64,000 nucleotides of DNA from Arion vulgaris (GCA_020796225.1 CM036755.1:42326306-42390305); one strand, 5' to 3'. Counted from the first letter of the stretch, positions 1 through 11,559 are shown. Made by a program: numbers and translations. The notes: generated by a model not told the origin, from the letters alone.

Positions 1-980
1 TGCAACGATGGTTCCTCCAATTACTAAATTTGATGGCATGCATAACTCAGCCAGTCTTTCTCCATTCTCATTCATTGTGTTTATTCCTTGTTTTCCTATA
101 ACTTCTCTCTACCCCTACATTATCACTTCTACCCTTGGCATTAAAATCCCCCATTACTAATAACAGGTCATGTTTTTGGGTCTTGTTAATTTGATCCTGT
201 AGTTGCTCATAAAACATGTCTTACTTATCATCGTCAACCTCATTGGTTGGTGCATAACACTGCAGTATTGTCATATTAACGTGCCTGGTACTTAATCCTT
301 TAGCTGCTAAGAACGTATATATCGTTTTCCCATTCACTTCTAAAGACACATTAACACTTCTGTTATTATCTCTCCTCTGTGGGCTAAAGACGTGTTAACA
401 TGTTATACATTGTTACTGTCACTGCTATAGGCGTACATTCACGTTTGTGACCTAGAAACAAGGAGTAGCTATTTTTAGCTCAGCCTTCAGAAAGTATGTA
501 GCAGCAAAAGGGTTAAGCTGGCTCTGATTATCTGACTCAAGATGGATTCCCATTCTAACATGCTCTTTGATACTCTAGGTGTCATCATTATGCCCACTCC
601 TTCAAAATGCTTACCATCCTCTCTCCCTGACTATATGAAAGTTAATCCACTAACTACTCTTCTGTCTGTTCCGGGCCATCTCACCTCACTTAACCTCAAT
701 GTCCAGCTCATATCTCTTCTGCAATTTGGGCAGATTTTGTAGCCGTGGCCATCGTTCTCACATTCCAAAATCCAATTTTAGTGTGCATTTTTGAGCTAAG
801 TAATGTTCGAGTCGGATTGCTTTCGTCAGCAACCGTCATTGATGCATTAGGTGCACCGCACACCACCTGGCTGGTCGGTTTACCGGTATGGCGTCAAGTT
901 TCTAGCTTTTTTAATTTCTTGTGATGAGGTAGCTGGCCTCACGCACAAGTCCTCCTCCTTTTCATCCGGGCTTGGAACTG
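1..980 (-). mobile_element. LINE 5' region with AP-type endonuclease (continues left of window)
   Basis: Read on the minus strand, the sequence gives the start of a LINE ORF2 endonuclease with frame breaks. In order from the right these are KIGFWNVRTM near 770, SEVRWPGTDRR near 660, GVGIMMTPRVSKSMLEWE near 560, LQCYAPTNEVDDD near 250, LLLVMGDFNAKGRSDN near 160 and NENGERLAELCMPSNLVIGG near 40. These match the conserved endonuclease blocks of RTE/CR1-type non-LTR retrotransposons, including the catalytic GDFN block. The reverse transcriptase would lie left of base 1. Several stops mean it is not active. The exact clade is uncertain. Confidence 0.85.
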
Positions 981-1002
981 GCATTGACAGGGTTGGAGAA
1001 CC

Positions 1003-1556
1003 TGGAATTGCTTAGTTCTAAAAAGGTACCTGGGTTTGCTTAATTCTAAAAAGGGGTACCTGGGTTTGCTTAGTTCTGAAAAAGGGGACCTGGGTTTGCT
1101 TAGTTCTAAAAAGGGGACCTGGGTTTGCTTAGTTCTAAAAGGGAACCTGGGATTGCTTAGTTCTGAAAAGGGGACCTGTGATTGCTTAGTTCTGAAAAGA
1201 GGGACCTGGGTTTGCTTAATTCTAAAAAAGGGGACCTGGGATTGCTTAGTTCTGAAAAGAGGGACCTGGGATTGCTTAGTTCTGAAAAAGAGGGGACCTG
1301 GGATTGCTTAGTTCTGAAAAAGAGGGACCTGGGATTGCTTAGTTCTGAAAAGAGGGGACCTGGGTTTGCTTAGTTCTAAAAGGACCTGGGATTGCTTAGT
1401 TCTGAAAAGGGACCTGGGATTGCTTAGTTCTGAAAAGGGACCTGGTATTGCTTAGTTCTGAAAGGGAAACTGGGATGCTAGTTCTGAAAAAAGGGGGAAC
1501 CTGGCATTACTTAGTTCTAAAAAAGGGGGTACCTGGGATTGTTTAGTTCTAAAAAA
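1003..1556. repeat. Minisatellite, about 29-31 bp unit, roughly 18 copies
   Basis: A unit of the form ACCTGGGATTGCTTAGTTCT followed by GAAAAGGGG repeats from about 1003 to 1556, with A-run and G-run length variation of 26 to 32 bp. Open frames inside it (1036-1311 and 1182-1373) only reflect the repeat. It begins right after the LINE 5' end and stops about 50 bp before the acceptor site of the esterase exon. Confidence 0.95.
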
Positions 1557-1609
1557 AAGAGCTTGAAATTGTTTAGTATTTATAATAATGTATATATCCT
1601 TGTCTTCAG

Positions 1610-2064
1610 CTTCTGTGAGTATTCAAGAGTGTACCCAAACACAACATCCAGACGAGGAATGGAAATGTCTCCTTCCAGAAATCTACCATCACTTTGTGTT
1701 TACTCCATTATTCTTCATGAATTCTGTCTATGACAGCTGGCAACGAACAAACTGCCTACAAATCTCATGCTCTGCTCAAATGTGTCCTAAAGCACATATT
1801 AGTTCTATTTATAAACTGCGAGATGCTATCCAAAACTTGGCACATCAAATAATACAATCAAGGAAGAATGGTGTGTTTATAACTTGGTGTCCATTACATT
1901 CACTTCTAGTGGAGTCCTGGTTCTCTGACATTGACTTAGGTAACCCATCACTTCAAAGTTCTGTAGCTTCCTGGCTGCAGCATGATGAGACACTTTCAAA
2001 CTTTAACTCTCAACTTGAGCTAGAGCCTGCTCTTGAAAAGTGTAGTCTTATTGTGAATTATTAA
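1610..2064 (+). CDS. Notum/pectinacetylesterase-like carboxylesterase, C-terminal exon (partial)
   Basis: The reading frame matches the C-terminal third of the pectinacetylesterase/Notum family of secreted alpha/beta-hydrolases. These cleave acyl esters from proteins or glycans. Family blocks seen are EEWKCLLPEIYHHF, TPLFFMNSVYDSWQ, TNCLQISC, LRDAIQNL and KNGVFITWCPLHS. By family knowledge the Asp in YDSW and the His in CPLHS fall where the catalytic Asp and His sit; the nucleophile Ser would be in an exon left of the window or already lost. A polypyrimidine stretch and TTCAG end at 1609, so the exon probably starts at 1610. It ends with TAA at 2064. No upstream exon is visible, and a LINE and a minisatellite occupy the 5' side. 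It could be the last exon of a live gene or a stranded fragment. Confidence 0.75.
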
Positions 2065-2689
2065 AAGGAAAGAAATTATTGTATTATACCAGTCACCTTC
2101 AACATTTTTCAACAAGGTATTACCACTCCAATGTCTGTCATTGATTTTGATGAGGTGATTGGTCAGCTGAAAGAACTATTGTTTGTGGAACGCACAAAGT
2201 GGACACATTGACTGTTGTCCATACAGGCAGCACATTTTCTTTGTATTACAGTATTTCTGAGTTGTTCAGTGATGTGAGACAGAGAGAGAAATTTATAGAC
2301 AACCTAACTTCATGACACAGAACTGAACTGATGGTCCGTACTTCCGTCACATGTGTGTCGACATCATGATCATCTGTACCAGCATGCTTGCCATGACCCC
2401 TTACCTCATGCATGTTACTGTGCCAGAATGAACCTTATAAGATGCTATCAAGCACCATTATACTACTTGTGGACATTTATTCTATTATTAGTTATTTAAG
2501 TGCATACAACTTATTCTGTTTTGTTTTTGTGCATTTTCTTTTACCTGTAGATAAAGATTTTTTGGTCGAAATTTCAGTACTCTCTGTTACTGCGCTAGCT
2601 ATGTTTTCATCTTGTAATTTGTTCATTAATGACAACTTTTACTAGAAACATGTTTGTCCCTTTCCATTGTTCTGAGGCTATGGAAACAA
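2065..2689. other. 3' flank of the esterase exon, nothing recognised
   Basis: AT-rich sequence without a convincing coding match. It may hold the 3' UTR of the esterase gene. The open frame at 2412-2645 shows no family resemblance. Confidence 0.4.
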
Positions 2690-3560
2690 AACACTGAAAC
2701 ATCTCAACAACATAAATCCAGACTTTTCAGATGGATCTTCAGAGGAAGCAGTAAGGAAAATAGCATCTTGGATACACATATAACACTCAATTTCTACTAG
2801 AGAGCTATTAACAAACTACAGAACATAACTGCAGATTAGAGGTCACATAGATTCTGGAAGAACAAAGACTCACAAGCATCAAATATTATCTTCCTGTGCA
2901 ACTGCATGTCAACTCTCCAGATTTTCATAAAAGAGTTTAAGGATCTCTTAACATGAACTGCTGTAGGACATAAATCAGCTGCAATGGATTCTAGCATACT
3001 GATATTGCAGGAAATGAAGCAGTTGACAAACTGGGATTCTAGCACACTGATATTGCAGGAAATGAAGCAGTTGACAGACTGGGATTCTAACATACTGATA
3101 TTACAGGAAATGAAGCAGTTGACAGACTGGTGAAAGCAGGCACACAAGAAACCGAAATAATTTCACCACAGAATTTCACTGAACGAAGCAAAATCACTTG
3201 CCAACGAGAAATACAAATGTGCATGGAAACTTCCAGAGACTCCATCCTTAAGTTAGATAGAACCCAACAAACCATCATCTATAGGTTATGCACAGGAGAC
3301 TGTCGACTACTAGACATCTCAACAAAATGAAAGCTACTCAAACTGACCAGTGCATATGTCAAAATGGACCCCAGTCTCCCAAACGCATTTTATAAACATG
3401 TCCACTCTTCAATGATGTGAGGTCTTGAACCAGACCCAGTGAGACTAATTTGAAGGAAAAATTGTCAGACACCCACAAGTACTTGCTGATGAATGAATTT
3501 ATGTAGGCTACTCATCTCAACATTTAGATTTCAGAGTATAGGAAACTGATAGAAGGTAGA
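2690..3560 (+). mobile_element. LINE remnant: RNase H end and Cys-rich C-terminal tail (family B)
   Basis: The frame DITGNEAVDRLVKAGT near 3100 is the last RNase H motif, where the Asp is a metal ligand. It is followed by RTQQTIIYRLCTGDCRL near 3260 and CICQNGPQSPK, then CPLFNDVRS near 3400. This is the C-terminal arrangement of RNase-H-bearing LINEs: a GNEAVD block, then a Cys-rich CxC...H/C tail. Related tails lie at 26480-27250, 38000-38370, 51721-51980 and 58500-58800. Stops and indels show that it is dead. Confidence 0.75.
2987..3134 (+). repeat. 48-bp direct repeat, three copies, inside the RNase H region
   Basis: GATTCTAGCATACTGATATT and the bases after it recur at 2987, 3035 and 3083, a period of exactly 48 bp (16 codons). 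Each copy encodes the DIAGNEAVD block, so the RNase H motif is triplicated in frame, although each copy has a stop after LGF. Confidence 0.9.
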
Positions 3561-4203
3561 TCTAGAAACGATTTTGCTAAGTTTTTTTTGGCCGAACTAT
3601 CAAAACATTTAAAGTAAGCTATCATCATCAGGTGCCATGCCGGCTGGCGTGGATCATGGATCTCTACAACTCTCTGGTGTTTGCTACCATCTCAGATGTT
3701 GACGCTCTTCCGTGCCATGAAGGCAAGCTATCCAAAATTTTCTCTTTGTCTTCCTCTGCCCTCGATTTTACCAGTTGTCACAATGCATTCTAAACCTCTC
3801 TTCCTCATCACATGTCGGAAAAATGATGACTGCCTCTTTCATACATTGATGAAAAGCTTTCTCTGTGTCTTGACCTCATTCAACACCAGCCATTTTTTAA
3901 CATTAGTGTATATTAAAGTAAGTTAGATTTACTAAAATTAATTTGTTTAATCGCGAGTAATAGGAACCATCAGTATGCATAACCCTCGACATCTGTTTCG
4001 CAGACAGGGGGCACCTATGGGTCTGCCCGGAGTGCTGTGATGTCAGGTAATAAACCAATAAATAATTTCATTGTTTTCTCCCTAATATCAACATTTATTG
4101 TACATTTTAGAGTTTGTTTTATATTAGTCCCTTGAAAGGCATTTGCTGTAGTTTTCTGAAAACTCCTCAGCTATAATAATAAGGTTTTTGTTGATTTGTT
4201 TTA
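3561..4203. other. Unassigned, with a short family A LINE 3' end at 3960-4065
   Basis: The stretch 3960-4065 (accatcagtatgcat, then gcacctatgggtctgcccgg) repeats the 3' terminus of the RNase-H LINE seen at 18260-18360 and 47290-47394. The rest, including a CATCATCATCA stretch near 3625 that may be another repeat tail, has no identified gene. Confidence 0.5.
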
Positions 4204-4205
4204 TA

Positions 4206-4462
4206 CAGGGTGTTCAAGATAATAGCAGCCTGTGAATGGAGTCAATCTGGCATATATGTATGAAAATGAGAAGGTTCAGTTATGACGTAGTATAGGTCAG
4301 GTTATGTGACGGTATGTAATTGTAGTGCTGGAAGGGGCGATGAACAAATGTGACGTAAACGAGCTAGTCAGAACCGGTTTAAATAGTACATAAACATAAT
4401 GCGATAGATTATCTGGCAACTTTCGATTTGTCAATGGGGCTGCTTTAATCTTGAACACCCTG
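4206..4462. mobile_element. 257-bp MITE with terminal inverted repeats and TA flanks
   Basis: The left end CAGGGTGTTCAAGATAATAG and the right end, read in reverse complement as CAGGGTGTTCAAGATTAAAG, form inverted repeats of about 26 bp. Each end is bounded by TA, as expected for a TA target-site duplication. The interior of about 200 bp has no coding capacity. This is a non-autonomous DNA transposon, probably mobilised by a mariner/Tc1-like transposase. Confidence 0.85.
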
Positions 4463-4937
4463 TACAAGGCGGTCTCTCAGAAAGTGATATCAATGTCTTA
4501 CCTTGTCGTTAGCTTGCAGTGATAAACTGTTTTAAAATAGGTGATGACAAGCATCTCTTTCATTCTAAGTCAAATAGTTCATGTTTCTTTTCAGCCGACA
4601 CTTGTAATTTTAAATAGAAGACAATGTCATTATCAATGCCAATTTTGATTTGCTTTTTTATATCATTAGTTTTAGTTGAAAACTTGCAGCATTATTTTAA
4701 CCAGCCCTTCAGGTCATACTGTTCAAGTTATAATTGACCACGCTTTAGAAGTTTTCTAGGAGTGACTTATTTGTTGAATTTGTATTTTTCTGGGAATAAC
4801 ATATCTGATGTTTTGTTTATGTGATTGAACAATTATCATAACAAATTACATGACAGGGTAAAGGACATTTCCATTTTTTAACCAAATTCTTACCCATTTT
4901 TAGCTTTACAAAGTTTACTTAAATTATTTTATATATA
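4463..4937. other. AT-rich sequence, nothing recognised
   Basis: No open frame, repeat or RNA gene could be supported here. Confidence 0.4.
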
Positions 4938-5897
4938 CGAGGCGCATTGAAAAGTAATGCCTCCAAGTCCATAACTTTGTTAATAGTGTTCGGAGGCAAT
5001 TGACACGATATCAGAATAAAGTATATGTAAGTGTTTGTTTTCAGGACAGTAAGTATCAAGTGTCTGGAATGTTGCACATGCGCACAACATTATCCAAGAT
5101 GGCGTCATACATGGAAATTTGGTTGAAGCAAAGAGCTGTGATTGAACTCTTGACGGTCGAAGGTTGTGTTCCCATCGACATGCATCGGAGAATGAGAGCG
5201 GTATATGGTGACGCCTGTGTGGATGTGAGTACTGTTAGGAGGTGGGCAAGGACTGTTAAAGGCGACAATCCAGCGACGATGACCTTGCATGATCAGGCTC
5301 GCAGCGGATGACCAATTACAGCAGTGGATGAACAACACCAAGCTCGCGTGGACGAACTGATTCATGTCAATCGCCGCATCAAGCAAAAAGATGTTGCTAC
5401 AATGCTTGAAATTTCGACTGAACGTGTACATCACATTATTCATGTATTGCTGGGGTATAGGAAAGTTTGTGCAAGATGGGTCCCTCGCATGCTGACACCG
5501 GAAATGAAACATCGCAGACATCAGGCGTGTCAGGAACACCTGATGCGATATGAACGAGAAGGCGATGACTTTATCTGCCGATTTGGCACCTTGTGACTTT
5601 TTCCTGTTCCCAAAGCTCAAGGAACATCTCAATGGAAATAGATATGCTTCTGATGAGGATGTGGCAGCAGATGTGCGTACCTGGCTTCGTGAAAAATCAT
5701 CAGATTTTTCTTGACGGGATGCAACAACTAGTTCGACGTTGGCGTGTGTGTGTGGAACGTGGAGGTGACTATGTCGTAAAATAATGACTCTATTGTGTAG
5801 TGGACATCTCAAGCTTTCTGAAAATGTATGTTTCATTTGTAAATTATGTATATTTACAAAGTTATGGACTTGGGGCATTACTTTTCAATGCGCCTCG
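4938..5897 (+). mobile_element. Mariner-family element with intact 41-bp inverted repeats, internally deleted
   Basis: The left end CGAGGCGCATTGAAAAGTAA at 4938 is mirrored at 5857-5897. The two inverted repeats agree over about 41 bp with very few mismatches. TA dinucleotides flank both ends. Total length is 960 bp, against roughly 1.3 kb for full mariners. The shortage is due to a central deletion in the transposase gene. Confidence 0.95.
5099..5784 (+). pseudogene. Mariner transposase, deleted catalytic core
   Basis: The N-terminal helix-turn-helix region reads MEIWLKQRAVIELL, then DVSTVRRWARTVKGD up to DQARSG. A stop (TGA at about 5309) falls where family members read SGRP. The frame then continues through VDELIHVNRRIKQKDVATML to EREGDDFICR near 5580. 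At that point the sequence jumps to DLAPCDFFLFPKLKEHLNG, the block holding the third catalytic Asp. The first Asp (GDETW block) and second Asp (QDNARPH block) are absent, so the protein cannot be active. A one-base frame change occurs at the jump near 5583. Confidence 0.93.
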
Positions 5898-6785
5898 ATA
5901 TATATATATATATATTACACGGCAAAGTTGTACTCGTGTGTATGTTCCATTTATTTCCTATACATCCTGAATTGTTATAAACTTGAAATTTGACAAGTGA
6001 ATAGCTTCCGTAGTGTGGACAGTGTAAAAATTATAACACTGGATTATTGTTATTTCTTTACATCATAAAATTTAACTTAATTTACAAACAAGTTACAAAG
6101 GTTAAAAAACTAAAGTGTTTGGAACTATTTGGTACCGGCCTCACTTTGGACTACCAGGATTTCCAAAAACCATCACATCAAACAATAATAAATACATAAC
6201 TTATGTGTACACAACAGGTTAACACCAATCATGAACAAGCACAGACTACTCTACATGGTCACCGTACGACTAGATATTTACAAATTTCTGTGCATTGAAC
6301 AAGTGTATCTTCTAGTCTATCATAACATCAACTTAGTATTTCAAAAATTTAAATGATTCTCTGCTTTTCATATATAACATCTTGTTTCCTCAATTCAAAG
6401 ATACTGTGGAATATTTAATACCCACATTAAAAGAAAACTATTGCATATTGAAGTTGTTAGTGTATGTTTCACAATTTAATGAGAAGGGTTGACTTGCCTA
6501 CCCAGACATGCTCCAGTCAACCTATTTCTAAAACTTTTTTGTACCTGATTCACTGAGTGAGCTAGGAAATGAATAAGCTTAGTGAGGAAATGAGCTGACT
6601 GTCTCAAATTCCAGAACTTGTTACAGAGATTCCTAACACTTTACATTTCATTAAATACTATTGAATTACCTGTAATATTTACATAGAAAACTGACGATAT
6701 AATTTTGTGACTGAATTCTCCTAGTTTGACGACAATTGTCCAACTTTAGCTGTACTTGTGGAACGTGTGTTCTTTTTTCTTTTAT
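5898..6785. other. (TA)n run at 5898-5918 and AT-rich unassigned sequence
   Basis: A short TA dinucleotide run follows the mariner. The rest is AT-rich without coding potential. Confidence 0.5.
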
Positions 6786-6789
6786 CCTT

Positions 6790-8110
6790 CTCTATTTTTT
6801 GGCCGTTAAGCGCAGTAGGTTTCTCTCTGCGATCGTTCTTAGGTCGCTTTTATCATTCTAATGTGATATATAAATAGCCAAACATCAAGAACGGAATGTA
6901 CGTGCACAACCTTCAGTACCTATTGGAGCTCAGGTGCTTATCCTTCGGTGGTGTGTTCGGTTTCAACCAGCGTTTACTGGGCTCGCTCTCCGTTAGCCCT
7001 TTGCTGTCCCCAGCCAAACCTGCAAGGAAGCAGGGTGCTATTTTCTTTTAGGGCAGCGACCCTTAGATGGCCTGCCCACCCAGGTTTATGAACGTCATCT
7101 ACCCAGCGAACAGATCTTTTTATGGACTACTTAGTTTGCCGCCCGTCCAGTTTTGTGTACGGTTTGCTCCGCTAGTCTTTGATTGTCCCCAATCAAACTA
7201 CAAGGCAGCAGTTGTTCCCTACGAGCGGAAACACGCACTGGCTTTACCTCTGCGGGGCTTTCCAGTTTTTCTGCTTATTTGGGTGATCCGCACACCCTCT
7301 CGCCTGCCGTGCCTTCCTTGCCATGCTCGTCTGCCCAACGGAGGGCCCACTTTTGCATCGTCCGCATGCGTGCTCGCTCTGCCCTGGCGCCTGCCTTGTC
7401 GTCACCGTCAGTTTTTGCCGTGCTCACATTTGCCTGGGTTGTCCGACCCTGGGGCTTAAAATCGTGACCTATGTGGGCCCACATGCAGCTCAACTCCCAA
7501 CATATTCAGACTTCAGAGAAGATGGTAAGAGAGAGTATACGCGGGCTCCTAGTTTCGACAACGCGTTCCATGTCTCTTCAACGGATGCACCTTTCATCCT
7601 GCTTTCATCTCTTTGCATGCAGCCTTTCCCATCTGTCGGGAAGTTGCTATTACCGGTGCGTTCTCACCTTTACCGTGCCTCGGGACTGCCCTGGCGCGCA
7701 GTTTGACTCGTGCACAGGGCTCAGATTTTAGCTCTGCGTCTCGGCTTTGGGATGCACCTCTCATCTCTCCAATTCAGTTGTTTACTCCAGAGGAGTTAGC
7801 ATTTGTTCGTGGACAACTCGTAGACTGCCGTATCTTACATTTTGGGACCTTGGACAAATCTTAGCGGACATCAGCCAGGATATGCGTGCGTTGTTCAGGG
7901 ATTTTCGAACCTGTATTGCTTTTCCGTGCTTGCACTACTACCACTACCAGTAGCTCTCCTTCGGTCCATGTTACCCCCTTGGTCAGACCGGAACCAAAGT
8001 CTGTTTCCAGGGTCCCCATGTGGAGGTGTGGGACAGGGTCTTGATTAGCACCCCTTCACTAACCCTGGCGCATGTTGCCGCCATGCGCCTTTGACCCCGC
8101 AGCAGGTTTA
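6790..8110. repeat. GC-rich dispersed repeat, copy 1 (about 1.3 kb)
   Basis: This block is clearly richer in GC than its surroundings and resembles 48575-50110 along most of its length. Shared landmarks include gcatcgtccgcat at 7357 and 49566, and the right edge with catgtggaggtg...cactaaccctggcg against catggaggtg...cactaatcctggcg. Open frames in both strands (for example 7067-7459) are not conserved between the copies. It may be a large non-autonomous retroelement or the 5' part of a LINE. The (CTT)n-type left edge of copy 2, reversed, would be a (GAA)n tail. Confidence 0.7.
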
Positions 8111-8640
8111 ACTGATGATCAGTTTCCGAGATAGTGCATGCTCGGTCGCTTGATATGCTGTAGAGTTTTAAGATATCTGTAACTCCATCATCCATCTTTT
8201 TCTCGGTCTGCCCCTTCCTCTTGATGATTCTATTTTCACGTTATATGCTCTTGCAACTGGTGTATTCGCGGTTTCACTCTCACCAAGTGGCCAAACCATT
8301 TTAGCCTGTTTTTCAATGAATCTAATAGCAGGTGTTGTTCGGACTGTTCTTCTAATTTCTTATATGGTCTCTTCTTGTTTTATTTACCCCTTTCCTCAAG
8401 CATATCATTTCAAAGGTGGTAATTTTCCATTCTTGTTCTTTTGTCAGTGCCCACTGGTAGCACAGTGTTGGTACGAAGATTGCATTTATAATATCTTTTA
8501 GTGTGTAACTGGTAATTTCCATTATGTGACCATAATTTCAGGCTTGTTCACTCTTCTTTCTTTGCATATACTTTGCAAATATCTTTTGTTATAGATAATG
8601 TCTTCAATATTGGTAAATAAAACAGTGGTAGGAAGAGGTC
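8075..8640 (-). mobile_element. LINE reverse-transcriptase C-terminal remnant
   Basis: The minus strand gives IFVPTLCYQWAL near 8470, then FEMICLRKGVNKTRRDHIRN, and MDDGVTDILKLYSI at about 8195-8150. These are the usual blocks after the RT thumb in RTE-like LINEs (LPTLCYQ, EM..R..G, RRR..IRN, RKRWxDDI). Frameshifts interrupt it. Confidence 0.7.
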
Positions 8641-8764
8641 AATAGGTTTGAAAGAATAAAATATATGATCACGGCAATCTTTTCAACAAGGATGCAGGAA
8701 CTTATGAATGTTACTCTGACCGGAAGTCACCAAGTAGCGTTGCACTACACACTTTATGAACATT

Positions 8765-8945
8765 TGACAGTCTACGTCTTCTTCTTCTTGCGTTCGCCCA
8801 CTATGAATTCAGATGTAGTCTGGGCGCCTGGTATGGCACTTCTGACTGATTTTTGCATGAAGGTTTGCTTTCCCTTTTATCAGTGTCCCCGCCATACAGG
8901 CGGACCTTCTCCTACTTCAGAGGTAGCCTACGGCTGACTTTGATA
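8765..8945 (-). repeat. SINE-like repeat with (GAA)n-type tail, copy 1
   Basis: About 170 bp matching 38722-38880. Shared words include attcagatgtagtc, cacctggtatgg and tgcttctgactgatt. On the minus strand it ends in GAACGCAAGAAGAAGAAG, a poly-GAA-like 3' tail. The source gene is not identified. Confidence 0.65.
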
Positions 8946-10559
8946 TTCAAATTTTTCTCACAGAGTGATACCAAAAAATTAAGTACTTCAGACTCTGGTG
9001 TATGCGGACAGTGAATTTTGTTAAGTCATCTTCTCTATTTTAAATCCTGATCTATTTCTAAGTGTGCATTATAAACACAAATTATTAACTATGGCTGATT
9101 CTGTACAAATCCCACAATTATATTATGTCTTAACCTTTATTTTCTTGTTATTATAATGTTCCACTTACTCACAAGTGCCAAATAGATGCCTCCTCACATT
9201 TGTAGCTAGATGTCATTAGAAGTATGACAACGCTGAGACCAGCAGTAGTTTTATTCTTTAGTTTCATTGTTCAATTCTGCAATCATTTTACTTGTAATTA
9301 CTGAACTGAGGGGACTTTAATGACCATTCCCCTTATATATGGTGCTGGCATTATTAAAAATGTTATCATGTCTGTCGTTATTACATTACCATGAGTGTTT
9401 TTTACAATAAATAATAGCATATTCTGTTATTAGTAAAAGCTGTTACATGTGATAATTGTTGCAAAGAATATATGTATGATGTGTGCAAGTACATCTATAT
9501 AGATATTTCACTAATGGTGGTCATGCTGGAACAATTGCTCAATATGATACTAATCTTATCTTACAATTGTTCTAATCTACTTCCTGATATTTCTTTCAGT
9601 TTTAGAAGGGTCTTACATTTTTATGCATAATCTTTGTGATAATCCTACAAATAAACGCTTTGGTGTAGCGGTAATCATTGATTGGAAACAAGGAATCCAT
9701 ATTGAAATGCATTGTATTACCTGAACCGATACATTACGAGTAAGTAAAGTATATTTATCTCGTAATTCATTATATAATTTCTTCTTGTATATAACTGGCA
9801 AAATAACTGCTTCGGTAGATTAGCAAACAGAATTATTACTGAAGATTTCACAGAATAAAGTTCAAATAAGTTAATATACAATGAAATCAAAGAATTGCAA
9901 TAACATTTGAAAATATATTTGACTTAACTCTAGAGGAAAGGAATAACTTTACGGCAGTGACATAAATCAAATGATTAAACAAACATGCATACAGTAGTAC
10001 AATATGTATATCAAACTGTAATTTGACATTTATTCATCAAAATAAAAACTTACAATCAAACCAATGATCACATTGAATATAAAACACAGAAATTAAGTTA
10101 ACATATAAATTATAACTTTTACACCTTTGACATTCATGGTACTATTACTAGATGTGGTACAGATAATTGATGATCTGCTGATCACTGTTGAAGAGATCAA
10201 AGGTATCATAGAGAGTTCCAAAAAGTTTGTTGCTATCAGGTATGAAGACACTGACAGGCTAAAAGAAGCAGACATGCAAGTCCTGTGCAATGATACATTC
10301 ATTCATTCAAGTGCAGTTCGGTTGGCGTGGTGATCATGTCGGCTCTCCACATCGGTCTGTCTCTGGTACAATCCATCAACTCCATCACTTAATCATTTCT
10401 GAATCATGATTTCAAGCCATCAGGAATTTTGTCCCTTTGTCTCCCTCTATCTCTCTTCAGCTGTACTTTGCCTGTTCTAGCAAATATTCTGAACTGCCCT
10501 TGCTAAATATATGTCCGAAAAACCTTGATTGTATGCTTCTTATTCAATTGATTAGGCTT
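8946..10559. other. AT-rich intergenic sequence, no gene recognised
   Basis: Scattered short frames, including 10127-10333, show no family resemblance. A word near 10318-10345 (gttggcgtggtgatcatg) resembles 3640-3660 and suggests a shared repeat end. Confidence 0.4.
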
Positions 10560-11470
10560 TGAATGAATAAAACACCATCCAAAATGGCTCAATTTCTGAA
10601 AGTTGCATACACAGTTACCTAATTCCACTAGTCAAACATGGGAAAAATGCCTCTCACATCAATCAGTGGTTTTAGAATCATTGCGATGCAAAACACAATT
10701 AGGTAAATTGTGAAGAAAATAATTTCTAGAGTATATGAGCTTGAAAAAACCCACTTAATACCCAACATGCTTGGAGGATACAGAAGGGACACATAGACCT
10801 GACACAACACTGCATTCTATGCATAGGACACATTCTGGGATGTTGAAACATGTACAATTGCTATAGACTTGGAAGATACATTACAACAAAGTTTTTTTCT
10901 AGCTACTTATGAACCAATTGCTGGAAGTCAACTTTCACCCAGAAGTCAAGACATTAAACCCCGTGATGAATTGTTACAAGTTCCAGAAGGGAACAATACA
11001 TCCTCTTCAGTATGTATCAGACAAGAAAACCCAGTGGTTGTTGAGGCAGAGGTTCAATCATTGATTACTGAAAACTCACCTGAGGGTGACATGATTTACA
11101 CAGTTGAGTTAGTGGTGCTTCACACGCTAAGCTCATGGGCTTTCACTGCTCATGTCAAAGAGGGCATTGTGAAGGAAGACATGGTTTTGCCACAACTACA
11201 AGTAGTCTAGCCATAGAGGTCATGGCAATAACTAAAGCAATGGCCTTACTGAAGTCACAGACATTTACTCATGCATGCTTTCTTAGTGACTCAATGAGTA
11301 TGCTCAGAAAGACTGACAATGGACTGGGCCCGAAGGTAATGGTAGGAGTCTCTGAGGAGATCAAGGCTAACAAAAATTAGTTTTATATTTGTGCCAGTGC
11401 ATAAAGGGGAATGAACAGGCCAATATGCTTGTTGGCATGGCCAATGTAGAAAGCGAATGAGCTTGATATT
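10560..11470 (+). mobile_element. Family A LINE (RT plus RNase H type), internally deleted
   Basis: An RT fragment around 10760-10880 aligns with the YRPM...DNAGTFAYD...VIIDLED region of the 45322-47394 copy. It then jumps directly to the pre-RNase H region (VVEAEVQSLITENSPEGD near 11040) and to RNase H blocks SLAIEVMAITKAMALL near 11210 and CFLSDSMSMLRK near 11280. The bulk of the RT palm is deleted. Related copies lie at 24030-26280 and 60720-61590. Confidence 0.75.
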
Positions 11471-11559
11471 CTGAATGAGCTAAGGGATATATAGAATATA
11501 TAGATGATGGTTTCCAAAATACTCAAAAACTTAACAAGGCCAGGATTAGGAAGATACTA

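Noticed and set aside
1036..1373. Repetitive open frames (LGLLSSEKG-like)
   Set aside because: They are by-products of the 29-31 bp minisatellite with no family match.
5105..5878. 257-codon minus-strand open frame across the mariner
   Set aside because: It is antisense to the transposase pseudogene, which has clear family motifs on the plus strand.
7067..7706. Overlapping open frames in the GC-rich repeat
   Set aside because: Frames are not kept in the second copy at 48575-50110, and high GC alone explains long frames.
10127..10333. Possible host exon (VVQIIDDLLITVEEIK)
   Set aside because: No protein family recognised, no convincing splice pair, and a repeat end lies directly behind it.
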